A program made the translations under genes and the position numbers. Shown in pieces: positions 16,499-25,201 of a stretch of DNA of 64,000 nt. Under the pieces are notes generated by a model, which saw only the letters and a program-made list of their open reading frames with translations, was not told the DNA's origin and ran no database searches. The DNA is from Streptomyces maremycinicus (GTDB lineage Bacteria; Actinomycetota; Actinomycetes; Streptomycetales; Streptomycetaceae). Location of the stretch: the NCBI RefSeq assembly GCF_001184025.1, contig NZ_BBYG01000009.1:622052-686051 (forward strand), written 5' to 3'. How positions within the stretch are numbered: position 1 is the stretch's first letter; the number at the start of each line of letters is the position of its first letter.

Positions 16499-19400
16499 TC
16501 ACTCGACCACGTGCCGTCCCTCGGGCCGGGCGCTGCACGAGGCGCGGAACGCGCAGTGGGTGCACTGCTGGCCGGCGGTCGGGGTGAAACGCTCGTCGAG
16601 GACCTTGCCGGCCGCCGTGGCGAGCAGGTCGCCGACCCACTCCCCCGCCGCGCCCTCGAGGGCTTCCTGCGCCTGCACCTTGGGCAGGCTCTCGCCGCCG
16701 TCCCGCTTGGCGGCGCTCTGCCGCAGCTGGACGAGCTCGGCACCGCCCGGCGTGGGCCGTACGCCGTCGAAGGCCTCGTCGACGGCGCCCTCGCGGACGG
16801 CGAGCTGGTACACGGCGAGCTGGGGGTGGCGCTCCACCTCGCGGGCGGTCGGCGCCTGTTTGCCGGTCTTGAAGTCGACGACGTAGGCCCGGCCTTCGGC
16901 ATCGGCCTCGACCCGGTCCATCTGGCCGCGGATGCGCACCTCGTACTCGCCCGCTTCGAGGGTGACGTCGAAGTCGTGCTCACTGGCGACCGGGGTGCGG
17001 CCCGTGCGGTCCATCACGTGCCACTTCAGAAAGCGTTCGAGTGCCACACGCGCGTGTGCCTTCTCCTGAGCCGACTTCCATGGGGCGTCGAAGGCGAGGG
17101 CGTTCCACACGGAGTCGAGACGCTCCATGAGGACGTCGAGGTCGGCCGGGGTGTGCCCGGAGGCGACCTCGTCGGCCAGGACGTGCACCACGTTTCCGAA
17201 GCCCTGGGCGACGGTGGCGGGGGCGTCGGCCTTCACCTCACGGCCCAGGAACCACTGGAGGGCACAGGTGTTGGCGAGCTGGTCGAGGGCGCTGCCGGAG
17301 AGCACGACGGGCTGGTCGCGGTCGCGCAGCGGCACCTTGCTCTCGGTCGGCTCGAACATGCCCCACCAGCGGTACGGGTGGGCGGACGGCACCAGGGGCC
17401 TGCCGTCCTCGTCGGCGAGCGCGGCCAGCCGGGCCAGCCTGCGGGCGGCGGCCTCCCGGAGGGTGGCGGAGGCCCGGGGGTCGACCGTCGTGGCGCGCAG
17501 TTCGGCGACCAGCGCGGCGACCGCCAGGGGGCGGCGCGGGCGGCCGGTGACGTCCTTGGGTTCGACGCCGAGTTCGGCCAGGAAGCGGGAGGGCTGGTCG
17601 CCGTCGTCGGCGGGCGCCTTCACGGCGGTGACGACGAGCCGCTCCCGCGCGCGTGTGGCGGCGACGTAGAACAGGCGACGCTCCTCGGCGAGCAGCGCCC
17701 CCGGGGTGAGCGGCTCGGCCAGTCCGTCCCGGCCGATGCGGTCCGCCTCCAGGAGCGAGCCCCGGCGACGCAGGTCCGGCCACAGGCCCTCCTGGACGCC
17801 GGCCACGACGACCAGACTCCATTCGAGGCCCTTGGCGCGGTGGGCGGTCATGAGACGTACGGCGTCGGGGCGCACGGCACGCCGGGCGAGGGTGTCGGCG
17901 GCGATGTCCTCGGCCTCGATCTCGGCCAGGAAGTTCAGGGCTCCCCGGCCGCCGGTGCGCTCCTCCGCGCGCGCGGCGGTGGCGAAGAGCGCGCACACGG
18001 CGTCCAGGTCCCGGTCGGCGTTGCGGCCGGCCGCGCCGCCGCGCCGGGCGGCCCGCTCCAGACGGCCGGGCCAGGGCGTGCCGTCCCACAGGCTCCACAG
18101 CGCCTCCTCGGCCGTACCGCCGCCGGCGAGCCCTTCGCGGGCCTTCGCGAGCAGCGCGCCGAGGCGCTGGGCACCGCGCGCGTACGTCGGGTCATGGGTG
18201 ACCAGCCGCTCCGGCTCGGCCAGGGCGCGCGCGAGCAGCTCGTCGGAGGGCGGCGGGAGGGCGTTGCCCGCGGCGCGCTCGTCCTCGCGCAGGGCCCGGC
18301 CGAGGCGGCGCAGATCGGCGGCGTCCATGCCGGCGAGCGGGGAGGCGAGGAGGGTGAGGGCGGTCTCGGTGTCGAGCCAGCAGGCCTGAGCACCGGCCTC
18401 GGGGTCCGCGTCGTCGGTCGCCGCCGCCGCGGTGGCCTCCGCCGTCGCCACCGCCCGCAGGGCCGTCAGCAGGGGGGCCACGGCGGGTTCGTGGCGCAGG
18501 GGGAGATCGTCGCCGTCGATGTCGAGGGGGACGCCGGCGGCGGTGAGGGCGCGGCGGACCGTCGGGATCGTGCGGGAGCCGGCGCGTACCAGGACGGCCA
18601 TCTCTTTCCAGGGCACGCCGTCCTCGAGGTGCGCGCGGCGCAGGATGTCGGCGATGTTGTCCAGCTCGGTGCCGGGAGTCGGGTACGTGTGGACCTCGAC
18701 GCGGCCGCCGTCGCGGGCGGCGGTGAGCTCGCGGTGCGCACGGACCTTCTCGGCCGGGAGGCGGGTCAGGGGCATCCGCCGGGTGAGCAGCCGGGTCGCC
18801 TCCAGCAGGGTGGCGCCGGAGCGGCGGGAGGTGCGCAAGACCTCGACGGGGGCCGGCCGGCCGTCGGGGCGGGGGAAGTCCTCGGGGAAGTCCAGGATGC
18901 CGTTCACGTCGGCGCCCCGGAAGGTGTAGATCGACTGGTCGGGGTCGCCGAAGGCGACCAGGCCGCGGCCACCGCCGGCGAGGGCGTGCAGCAGCCGCAC
19001 CTGGGCCGGGTCGGTGTCCTGGTACTCGTCGACGAACACCGCGTCGTACCGCGCGGCGAGCCGCTCGGCCACTTCGGGGCGGTGGGCGAGGAGGACCGCG
19101 CGGTGCACGAGTTCGGCGTAGTCGATCACGCCGTGCAGATCGAGCACGTCGAGGTACTCGGCGAGGAAGGCGGCGGCCGCGCGCCAGTCGGGGCGGCCGA
19201 TGCGGTGGGCGAAGGCGTCCAGCGCCGCGGGGTCGAGGCCCAGTTCGCGGCTGCGGGCGAGCACCGCGCGGACCTCGTCGGCGAAGCCGCGCGTGGTGAG
19301 GCAGGCGCGCAGTTCGTCCGGCCAGCGCACGTGCGCGAGGCCGAGCCGCTGGAGGTCGAGCTGGCCCTCGAGGAGTTCGCGGACGGCCACGTCCTGCTCG

Positions 19401-19828
19401 GGTCCCGACAGCAGACGCAGGGGTTCCACGAACAGGTCGGCGTCCTGGTGGGCGCGGATCAGGGCGTAGCAGTACGAGTGGAAGGTGGTCGCCTGGGGCG
19501 CGCGGGCGGCGCCCATGCGGTGCGCCATCCGGTCGCGCAGCTCCACGGCCGCCTTGCGGCTGAAGGTGAGCACCAGGATGCGTTCGGGGTCGCCGCCGCG
19601 GGCGATCCGGGCCGCCACGGACTCGACCAGGGTGGTGGTCTTCCCGGTGCCCGGACCTGCGAGGACGAGCAGCGGACCGGCGGTGTGGTCAACCACGGAG
19701 CGCTGTGCGGCGTCCAGACGAGGGGGAACCACCCGGGCCGGCGGGGTACGCACCAGTCGGTAAGCGCCACGGTTCCCCTGTCGCCCCTGGGGGTGCGACA
19801 GGCGCCTGGTGGAGGAAGAGGAGCTCAC
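16499..19828 (-). CDS. adnA: AdnA-like helicase-nuclease subunit with Fe-S cysteines
   Basis: This is a 1109-residue protein from a GTG at 19828 with little ribosome-binding sequence, so an internal start is possible. Walker A GPGTGKTT is at 58-65, followed by LTFSRKAAVEL. Then come motif II FVDEYQDTD, motif III QSIYTFRGAD, motif V TAHRAKGLEWSL and motif VI YVAATRARERL. The C-terminal nuclease has VDFKTGK and QLAVYQLAV. A distant Cys (LANTCALQW) plus the terminal CTHCAFRASC triad form a quartet like the Fe-S staple of AddB-type nucleases. It is paired with the AdnB-like gene in the same order as in mycobacteria. Confidence 0.88.
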   Translation of the reverse strand: MSSSSSTRRLSHPQGRQGNRGAYRLVRTPPARVVPPRLDAAQRSVVDHTAGPLLVLAGPGTGKTTTLVESVAARIARGGDPERILVLTFSRKAAVELRDRMAHRMGAARAPQATTFHSYCYALIRAHQDADLFVEPLRLLSGPEQDVAVRELLEGQLDLQRLGLAHVRWPDELRACLTTRGFADEVRAVLARSRELGLDPAALDAFAHRIGRPDWRAAAAFLAEYLDVLDLHGVIDYAELVHRAVLLAHRPEVAERLAARYDAVFVDEYQDTDPAQVRLLHALAGGGRGLVAFGDPDQSIYTFRGADVNGILDFPEDFPRPDGRPAPVEVLRTSRRSGATLLEATRLLTRRMPLTRLPAEKVRAHRELTAARDGGRVEVHTYPTPGTELDNIADILRRAHLEDGVPWKEMAVLVRAGSRTIPTVRRALTAAGVPLDIDGDDLPLRHEPAVAPLLTALRAVATAEATAAAATDDADPEAGAQACWLDTETALTLLASPLAGMDAADLRRLGRALREDERAAGNALPPPSDELLARALAEPERLVTHDPTYARGAQRLGALLAKAREGLAGGGTAEEALWSLWDGTPWPGRLERAARRGGAAGRNADRDLDAVCALFATAARAEERTGGRGALNFLAEIEAEDIAADTLARRAVRPDAVRLMTAHRAKGLEWSLVVVAGVQEGLWPDLRRRGSLLEADRIGRDGLAEPLTPGALLAEERRLFYVAATRARERLVVTAVKAPADDGDQPSRFLAELGVEPKDVTGRPRRPLAVAALVAELRATTVDPRASATLREAAARRLARLAALADEDGRPLVPSAHPYRWWGMFEPTESKVPLRDRDQPVVLSGSALDQLANTCALQWFLGREVKADAPATVAQGFGNVVHVLADEVASGHTPADLDVLMERLDSVWNALAFDAPWKSAQEKAHARVALERFLKWHVMDRTGRTPVASEHDFDVTLEAGEYEVRIRGQMDRVEADAEGRAYVVDFKTGKQAPTAREVERHPQLAVYQLAVREGAVDEAFDGVRPTPGGAELVQLRQSAAKRDGGESLPKVQAQEALEGAAGEWVGDLLATAAGKVLDERFTPTAGQQCTHCAFRASCSARPEGRHVVE

Positions 19829-20184
19829 GTGGTTCGCCGGTCCTGGTGGGTGTACTGGTTGACGGAGCGCCGCTCGGGGAGAGCGGTGATCGCGGGATGA
19901 GGGGGACGCGTGCAGCCGACGCTACGCCGACGAGCAGTCCGGAAGGACGGCTTCCGATTCTTCTCTCACGGCCCTCACGACTCCCGCGGCACTTACTGCC
20001 CTCGCAACCCTCACGACCCTCGCAGCCCTCACGGCTCCCACAGCCCTCACGCCCCTCCCGGCCCGCGTGCCCCGCACATCTCTCGCCCCTCGAACGTACG
20101 GCATACCGCGGACGTGCCCCCTTTGCGCCGTTTCCCCCGTACGGGCCACAAGGTCCCCTCCGTCCCGTCCGATGGCGGAAGCTG
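19829..20184. repeat. Non-coding gap with CCCTCACGA-type repeats
   Basis: This 356-base gap lies between the adnA start and the ATL stop. Positions about 19966-20062 contain around ten degenerate 9-10-base units (CCCTCACGA, CCCTCGCAAC, CCTCACGGCT). No credible gene is present. The adnA promoter should lie in 19829-19960, but no clear box is visible. Confidence 0.5.
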
Positions 20185-20571
20185 TCAGGTGTGACCTTCC
20201 GCGCGCTCGCCGCCGTCCCACCGCGCCCGCTTCATGTCGAGGCGGGGCAGGTGCCCCTGCGCGGCCCTGCTCGCCTGCTTCAGCGGCGTGCCCTCCTCGC
20301 GGTAGCGGTCCAGCGCCCGCAGCTCGTGGCCCGGGAGCAGCACCCCGTCCGAGCGGACGACACGCCACCACGGGACGGCGCCGCCGTAGAGGGCCATCAC
20401 TCGGCCCACCTGCCTCGGCCCGCCCTCCTCCAGCCACTCCGCGACGTCCCCGTACGTCATGACCCGCCCGGGCGGGATCAGCTCCGCGACCTCGAGGACC
20501 CGCTCGGCGTACTCCGGCAGCGCGTCCGTGTACTCCGGGCGGGCGTCGTCCGGAAGGCTCTGCTCGCTCAT
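20185..20571 (-). CDS. Alkyltransferase-like (ATL) MGMT-fold protein
   Basis: This is a 128-residue protein from the ATG at 20571. It has the DNA-binding half of the alkylguanine-DNA alkyltransferase fold (IPPGRVMTYGDVAEWL, RQVGRVMAL), but the methyl-acceptor motif PCHRV is replaced by PWWRVV at 67-72, so the reactive cysteine is absent. ATL proteins flip alkylated guanines and recruit nucleotide excision repair. Trp in this position is typical. Its place next to adnAB and uvrD2 fits a repair neighbourhood and parallels mycobacterial Rv3204. Confidence 0.9.
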   Translation of the reverse strand: MSEQSLPDDARPEYTDALPEYAERVLEVAELIPPGRVMTYGDVAEWLEEGGPRQVGRVMALYGGAVPWWRVVRSDGVLLPGHELRALDRYREEGTPLKQASRAAQGHLPRLDMKRARWDGGERAEGHT

Positions 20572-20759
20572 CCGCCCCATCCTGCCCCACGGCACCGACA
20601 ATGCGACGGGCCGGCGACCCAGGGTGACCCTCGCCCCCGGGCGGCGCTTCAGGCAGACTGTGCGCCCCCGCGTTTGCACCCTGATGCCCCCGTGTGTCGG
20701 TGGGGCATGCCACCATCGTGCGGGCGGTGACACCGGTGATACGAGATCAAGAAGAGACG

Positions 20760-23447
20760 ATGAAGCAGCAGGGCGTGCATCCTGAGGGCGCGGAAAGCAC
20801 CTCTGACGCTACGCCGCGCCCGGACACCACCGACGCAGCGCGGGACGAGGTGCACATCGACGAGGTCGAGGGCGACGAACCGCTGCTCCCCGCGCGCGTG
20901 CACCGCCCTTCCGACCTGATGCGCCTGCTGGTGGGCGTGCTCGCCGTGGTCCTGCTGCTGGGCATCGCCGCCTTCGCGCACGGCACGACCTCGGGCCTCG
21001 AGCAGGACATCAACAAGGGCACCGGACAGGCTCCCGATCTCCTCATCAAGATCGCGGGGCTGGCGTCCAGCATCGCGATCCTGCTGGTGCCGGTCGCGTT
21101 CGCGATCGAACGGCTGATCAAACGCGACGGGCTGCGCATCGCCGACGGCGTCCTCGCCGCGGTCCTCGCGCACGGTGTGACCCTCGCCACCGACCTGTGG
21201 GTCGCCAAGGCGGCACCCGGCTCGATCCAGGAAGCGCTCACCCAGCCCTCGCCCGGTGACATCCACGCCCTCACCGATCCCGTGCACGGCTACCTCGCGC
21301 CCGTCATCGCCTATATGACGGCCGTCGGCATGTCCCGCCGGCCGCGCTGGCGTTCGGTGCTGTGGATCGTGCTGCTCCTCGACGCCTTCTCGATGCTCGT
21401 CACCGGCTACACGACACCGTTCTCGATCATCCTCACCGTGCTGATCGGCTGGACGGTGGCGTACGGCACGCTGTACGCGGTCGGCTCGCCCAACGTGCGC
21501 CCCACCGGACGGACGCTGATGGCGGGCCTGCGGCACGTGGGCTTCCGCCCGGTGAGCGCGGCCCGCGAGGAGGGACCGGACGCGGCGGAGGGCGACCGGG
21601 GCAGACGCTACTTCGTCACCCTGGAGGACGGTCCGCCGCTCGACGTCACGGTCGTCGACCGCGAACAGCAGGCCCAGGGGTTCTTCTACCGCGCGTGGCG
21701 CAATCTGACGCTGCGCGGCTTCGCCACCCGCAGCAGCCTCCAGTCGCTGCGCCAGGCGCTCGAGCAGGAGGCACTGCTCGCCTACGCGGCCATCGCGGCC
21801 GGCGCCAACGCGCCGAAGCTGATCGCGACCTCCGAGCTCGGCCCCGACGCCGTCATGCTCGTCTACGAGCACACCGGCGGCCGCACCCTCGACTCCCTGC
21901 CGGACGACGAGATCACCGACGACCTGCTGCGCAACACCTGGCACCAGGTACAGGCACTCCAGTCGCGCCGCATCGCCCACCGCCGGCTCGCGGGTGACGC
22001 GATCCTGGTGGATCGTTCCGGCACGGTGATCCTCACCGATCTGCGCGGCGGCGAGATCGCGGCCGGCGACCTGCTGCTGCGCATGGACGTCGCCCAGCTG
22101 GTGACGACGCTCGGTCTGCTGGTGGGCGCCGAACGGGCGGTGGCCTCCGCGGTGGGCGTCCTCGGACCGGACGCGGTCGCCGACTGTCTGCCGATGCTCC
22201 AGCCCATCGCCCTGACCCGCTCCACGCGCGCGACGCTGCGCCGGCTGGCACGCGAGCGTGCGCAACGGGAGCGGGAGGCGGTCCTGGAGGCCTCGCAGCA
22301 GGCCAAGCAGGCCCGCCTGGAAGCGGCGGAGCACGACACCGCACCCGTCGTCCTGGAGAAGCCGGACAAGAAGGCCGTCCGCGCGGAGGCGCGGGCCGAG
22401 AAACGAGCCATCGACGACGCGCTGGAAGAGGCCCGCGAGGAGGATCTGCTGACGCAGATCCGGCACCAGGTCCTGCTGATCCGGCCGCAGGCCCCGGTCG
22501 AGCCTGCCCGGCTGGAGCGGGTGCGCCCGCGCACCCTGATGAGTGTCATCGCCGGTGCCATCGGCGCCTACTTCCTGCTGACACAGCTCACCCACATCGA
22601 GTTCGGTCCGCTCATCGCCAACGCCGAGTGGGGCTGGGTGGCCGCGGCCGTGCTGTTCTCCGCGGTGAGCTACGTCGCCGCCGCGATGGCGCTGCTGGGC
22701 TTCGTGCCGGAGCGGGTGCCGTTCCCGCGGACGGTGGCCGCTCAGGTCGCCGGATCGTTCGTGAAGATCGTGGCCCCGGCCGCGGTCGGCGGGGTCGCCC
22801 TCAACACCCGCTTCCTCCAGCGCGCGGGGGTGCGGCCCGGTCTGGCGGTGGCCAGTGTGGGCGCCTCGCAGCTGTTCGGGCTCGGCTGCCACATCCTGAT
22901 GCTGCTGTCGTTCGGCTACCTGACCGGCACCGAGAAGACACCGTCGCTGTCGCCGTCCCGCACCGTCATCGCGGGCCTGCTCACGGTGGCGGTGCTGGTG
23001 CTCGTGGTGACCTCGGTACCGTTCCTGCGCAAGTTCGTCGTCACGCGCGTGCGGTCGCTGTTCGCCGGTGTCGTGCCGCGCATGCTGGACGTGCTCCAGC
23101 GGCCGCAGAAGCTGATCACCGGCATCGGCGGCATGCTCCTCCTCACGGCCTGCTTCGTGATGTGCCTGGACGCGTCGATCCGCGCGTTCGGCGACGAGTC
23201 GACCTCGCTCAGCATCGCCAGCGTCGCCGTCGTCTTCCTCGCCGGCAACGCGCTCGGCTCGGCCGCCCCGACCCCGGGCGGAGTCGGCGCCGTCGAGGCG
23301 ACCCTGACGGTCGGTCTGATCGCCGTGGGCCTGCCCAAGGAGGTCGCCGCACCCGCGGTGCTGCTCTTCCGCCTGCTGACGCTGTGGCTGCCGGTGCTGC
23401 CGGGCTGGCTGGCCTTCAACCACCTCACCCGCAAGGGCGCCCTCTAG
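20760..23447 (+). CDS. Pseudokinase-flippase fusion membrane protein (LPG synthase TM family)
   Basis: This is an 895-residue protein starting at the ATG at 20760. An acidic N-terminus precedes TM segments around residues 55-250 (LLVGVLAVVLLLGIAAF and several more). A cytoplasmic domain (about 270-500) resembles a protein kinase but is degenerate: HRRLAGDAIL near 406 replaces HRDLKxxN, and TDLRGG near 426 replaces DFG. A charged linker follows. Residues about 594-895 form the UPF0104/YbhN polytopic domain related to the MprF flippase half, with the conserved ending PTPGGVGAVEATL. No lysyl-transferase domain is present. A lipid-linked transport role is inferred. Confidence 0.85.
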   Translation: MKQQGVHPEGAESTSDATPRPDTTDAARDEVHIDEVEGDEPLLPARVHRPSDLMRLLVGVLAVVLLLGIAAFAHGTTSGLEQDINKGTGQAPDLLIKIAGLASSIAILLVPVAFAIERLIKRDGLRIADGVLAAVLAHGVTLATDLWVAKAAPGSIQEALTQPSPGDIHALTDPVHGYLAPVIAYMTAVGMSRRPRWRSVLWIVLLLDAFSMLVTGYTTPFSIILTVLIGWTVAYGTLYAVGSPNVRPTGRTLMAGLRHVGFRPVSAAREEGPDAAEGDRGRRYFVTLEDGPPLDVTVVDREQQAQGFFYRAWRNLTLRGFATRSSLQSLRQALEQEALLAYAAIAAGANAPKLIATSELGPDAVMLVYEHTGGRTLDSLPDDEITDDLLRNTWHQVQALQSRRIAHRRLAGDAILVDRSGTVILTDLRGGEIAAGDLLLRMDVAQLVTTLGLLVGAERAVASAVGVLGPDAVADCLPMLQPIALTRSTRATLRRLARERAQREREAVLEASQQAKQARLEAAEHDTAPVVLEKPDKKAVRAEARAEKRAIDDALEEAREEDLLTQIRHQVLLIRPQAPVEPARLERVRPRTLMSVIAGAIGAYFLLTQLTHIEFGPLIANAEWGWVAAAVLFSAVSYVAAAMALLGFVPERVPFPRTVAAQVAGSFVKIVAPAAVGGVALNTRFLQRAGVRPGLAVASVGASQLFGLGCHILMLLSFGYLTGTEKTPSLSPSRTVIAGLLTVAVLVLVVTSVPFLRKFVVTRVRSLFAGVVPRMLDVLQRPQKLITGIGGMLLLTACFVMCLDASIRAFGDESTSLSIASVAVVFLAGNALGSAAPTPGGVGAVEATLTVGLIAVGLPKEVAAPAVLLFRLLTLWLPVLPGWLAFNHLTRKGAL

Positions 23448-23520
23448 CGGCCTCCGACGCCCGTACCTCGTACGGCCCGCGCCCCGCGCGCGTGCCCGGA
23501 GGCCACCGCAGGATGGGATC

Positions 23521-25065
23521 ATGCCGAACCCCTCCCGCCTGCGCGCCGCCGCCGTGACCGCCACCGCCCTGCTGCTGTCGTCCATGGTGGCCGGCTGCGG
23601 CGACGACGCGCAGGACGAGGATCTGACGGCGCAGCAGCTGAGCTGGAAGGACTGCCCGGCCCCCTCCCGGTCCGAGGGCGGCGGCAGCGCCCCCTCCGCG
23701 CTGCCGGACGGCGACCAGTGGCAGTGCGCCACCATGAAGGCGCCCCTCGACTGGGACGACCCCGAGGGCGACACGATCGATCTCGCCCTGATCCGGGCCC
23801 GGACGAGCGGCGACGAGAGCCGCAGGATCGGCTCCCTGATCTTCAACTTCGGCGGCCCCGGCGGCTCGGGCGTCTCCACCCTGCCGGCCTTCGGCGACGA
23901 GTACGCGGCCCTGCGCACCCGCTACGACCTGGTCAGCTTCGACCCGCGCGGGGTGGGCCGCAGCGCCGGGGTGCGATGCGAGAACGACCAGCAGCTCGAC
24001 GCGTACTTCCAGCAGGACGGCACACCCGACGACGCCGTCGAACGCACCGCGCTGCTGGACAACACCAAGGACTTCAACGCGGCCTGCGAGAAGAACTCGA
24101 AGAAGATCCTGCCGAACGTGCGAACCACGGACGCGGCCCGCGACATGGACCTGATGCGCCAGGTCCTCGGCGACGACCGGCTGTACTACTTCGGCATCTC
24201 CTACGGCACCGAACTGGGCGGCGTGTACGCCCACCTGTTCCCGAAGAACGTGGGACGCGCCGTCTTCGACGCGGTCGTGGACCCGACGCAGACATCCGAA
24301 CAGGGCTCGCTCGGGCAGGCCAGGGGTTTCCAGCTCGCCCTCGACAACTTCGCCGAGGACTGCACGTCCAAGACGCAGGACTGTCCCGTCGGGGACACCG
24401 CGCAGGACGTGAAGGACCGGATCGCGGGGCTCCTCCAGAGCCTCGACGCCAAGCCGATCCCGGGCATCTTCCCGCGGGAACTGACGCAGAGCGCCGCGAC
24501 CAACGGCATCGCGCAGGCGCTGTACTCCAAGGACTTCTGGGAGTACCTCACCGAGGGCCTGGAGCAGGCCTACACCGGCGACGGCAAGATCCTGATGCTG
24601 CTGTCCGACCTGATGAACGGCCGCAACGAGAACGGCGAGTACAGCAACATCACGGCCGCCAACATCTCCATCAACTGCGCCGACGACAAGCCCCGCTACT
24701 CTCCCGCCTATGTGCAGCGGAAGCTGCCGGAGTTCCGCGCCGCCTCCAGTCTGTTCGGGGACTTCCTGGCCTGGGGCATGGTCAGTTGCACCGACTGGCC
24801 CGTCCCCGGCGCCGCCGACCATCCCGACGTCAGCGCGCCCGGCTCGGCACCGATCCTCGTCGTGGGCAACACCGGCGACCCGGCGACCCCGTACGAGGGG
24901 GCCCGGAAGATGGTGGCCGCGCTGGGCCCCGGGGTCGGGGTGGAGCTGACGTACGAGGGGCAGGGACACGGTGCGTACGGCAGCAAGAACAAGTGCGTCC
25001 AGGCGGCGGTGAACGGCTATCTGCTGAACGGCAAGGTGCCGGCCGCGGGCACCGTCTGCTCCTGA
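23521..25065 (+). CDS. Secreted lipoprotein alpha/beta hydrolase, tripeptidyl aminopeptidase type
   Basis: This is a 514-residue protein with a lipoprotein signal (hydrophobic core, then VAGC; lipid-modified Cys at 26). The oxyanion motif FGGPGGSG and nucleophile GISYG (Ser 227) are followed by a C-terminal TAP-like domain with VVGNTGDPATPYEGA (Asp) and GQGHGAY (His). This architecture matches the Streptomyces SlpD/SlpE/Tap mycelium-associated peptidases, which remove N-terminal tripeptides extracellularly. A paralogue follows 136 bases downstream. The catalytic triad is intact. Confidence 0.9.
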   Translation: MPNPSRLRAAAVTATALLLSSMVAGCGDDAQDEDLTAQQLSWKDCPAPSRSEGGGSAPSALPDGDQWQCATMKAPLDWDDPEGDTIDLALIRARTSGDESRRIGSLIFNFGGPGGSGVSTLPAFGDEYAALRTRYDLVSFDPRGVGRSAGVRCENDQQLDAYFQQDGTPDDAVERTALLDNTKDFNAACEKNSKKILPNVRTTDAARDMDLMRQVLGDDRLYYFGISYGTELGGVYAHLFPKNVGRAVFDAVVDPTQTSEQGSLGQARGFQLALDNFAEDCTSKTQDCPVGDTAQDVKDRIAGLLQSLDAKPIPGIFPRELTQSAATNGIAQALYSKDFWEYLTEGLEQAYTGDGKILMLLSDLMNGRNENGEYSNITAANISINCADDKPRYSPAYVQRKLPEFRAASSLFGDFLAWGMVSCTDWPVPGAADHPDVSAPGSAPILVVGNTGDPATPYEGARKMVAALGPGVGVELTYEGQGHGAYGSKNKCVQAAVNGYLLNGKVPAAGTVCS

Positions 25066-25103
25066 CTCCACCCCGAATCCCGATAAACACGCAGGTCAAA
25101 AGG

Positions 25104-25112
25104 TTATCCACA
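25104..25112 (+). promoter_or_regulatory. DnaA box (TTATCCACA)
   Basis: This is an exact TTATCCACA in the 136-base gap between the two peptidase genes, about 90 bases before the second start. It is an isolated site, and binding is inferred. Confidence 0.4.
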
Positions 25113-25201
25113 GGCCCCGACGGGTGGGCCGCGCGCCGCCTAATATGGCCTCACAGCCGTTCGCCGCCGAGCGCGGACGGCCTGCGAGGGGGGAAGTGCA
25201 C

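Noticed and set aside
16481..19900. A 1139-codon plus-strand open frame opposite adnA (and similar long frames opposite the AIM24, UvrD2, AdnB and DEAD genes)
   Set aside because: These are antisense shadows caused by extreme third-position GC. The opposite frames carry complete conserved motifs, while these contain only low-complexity Arg/Gly/Val sequence.
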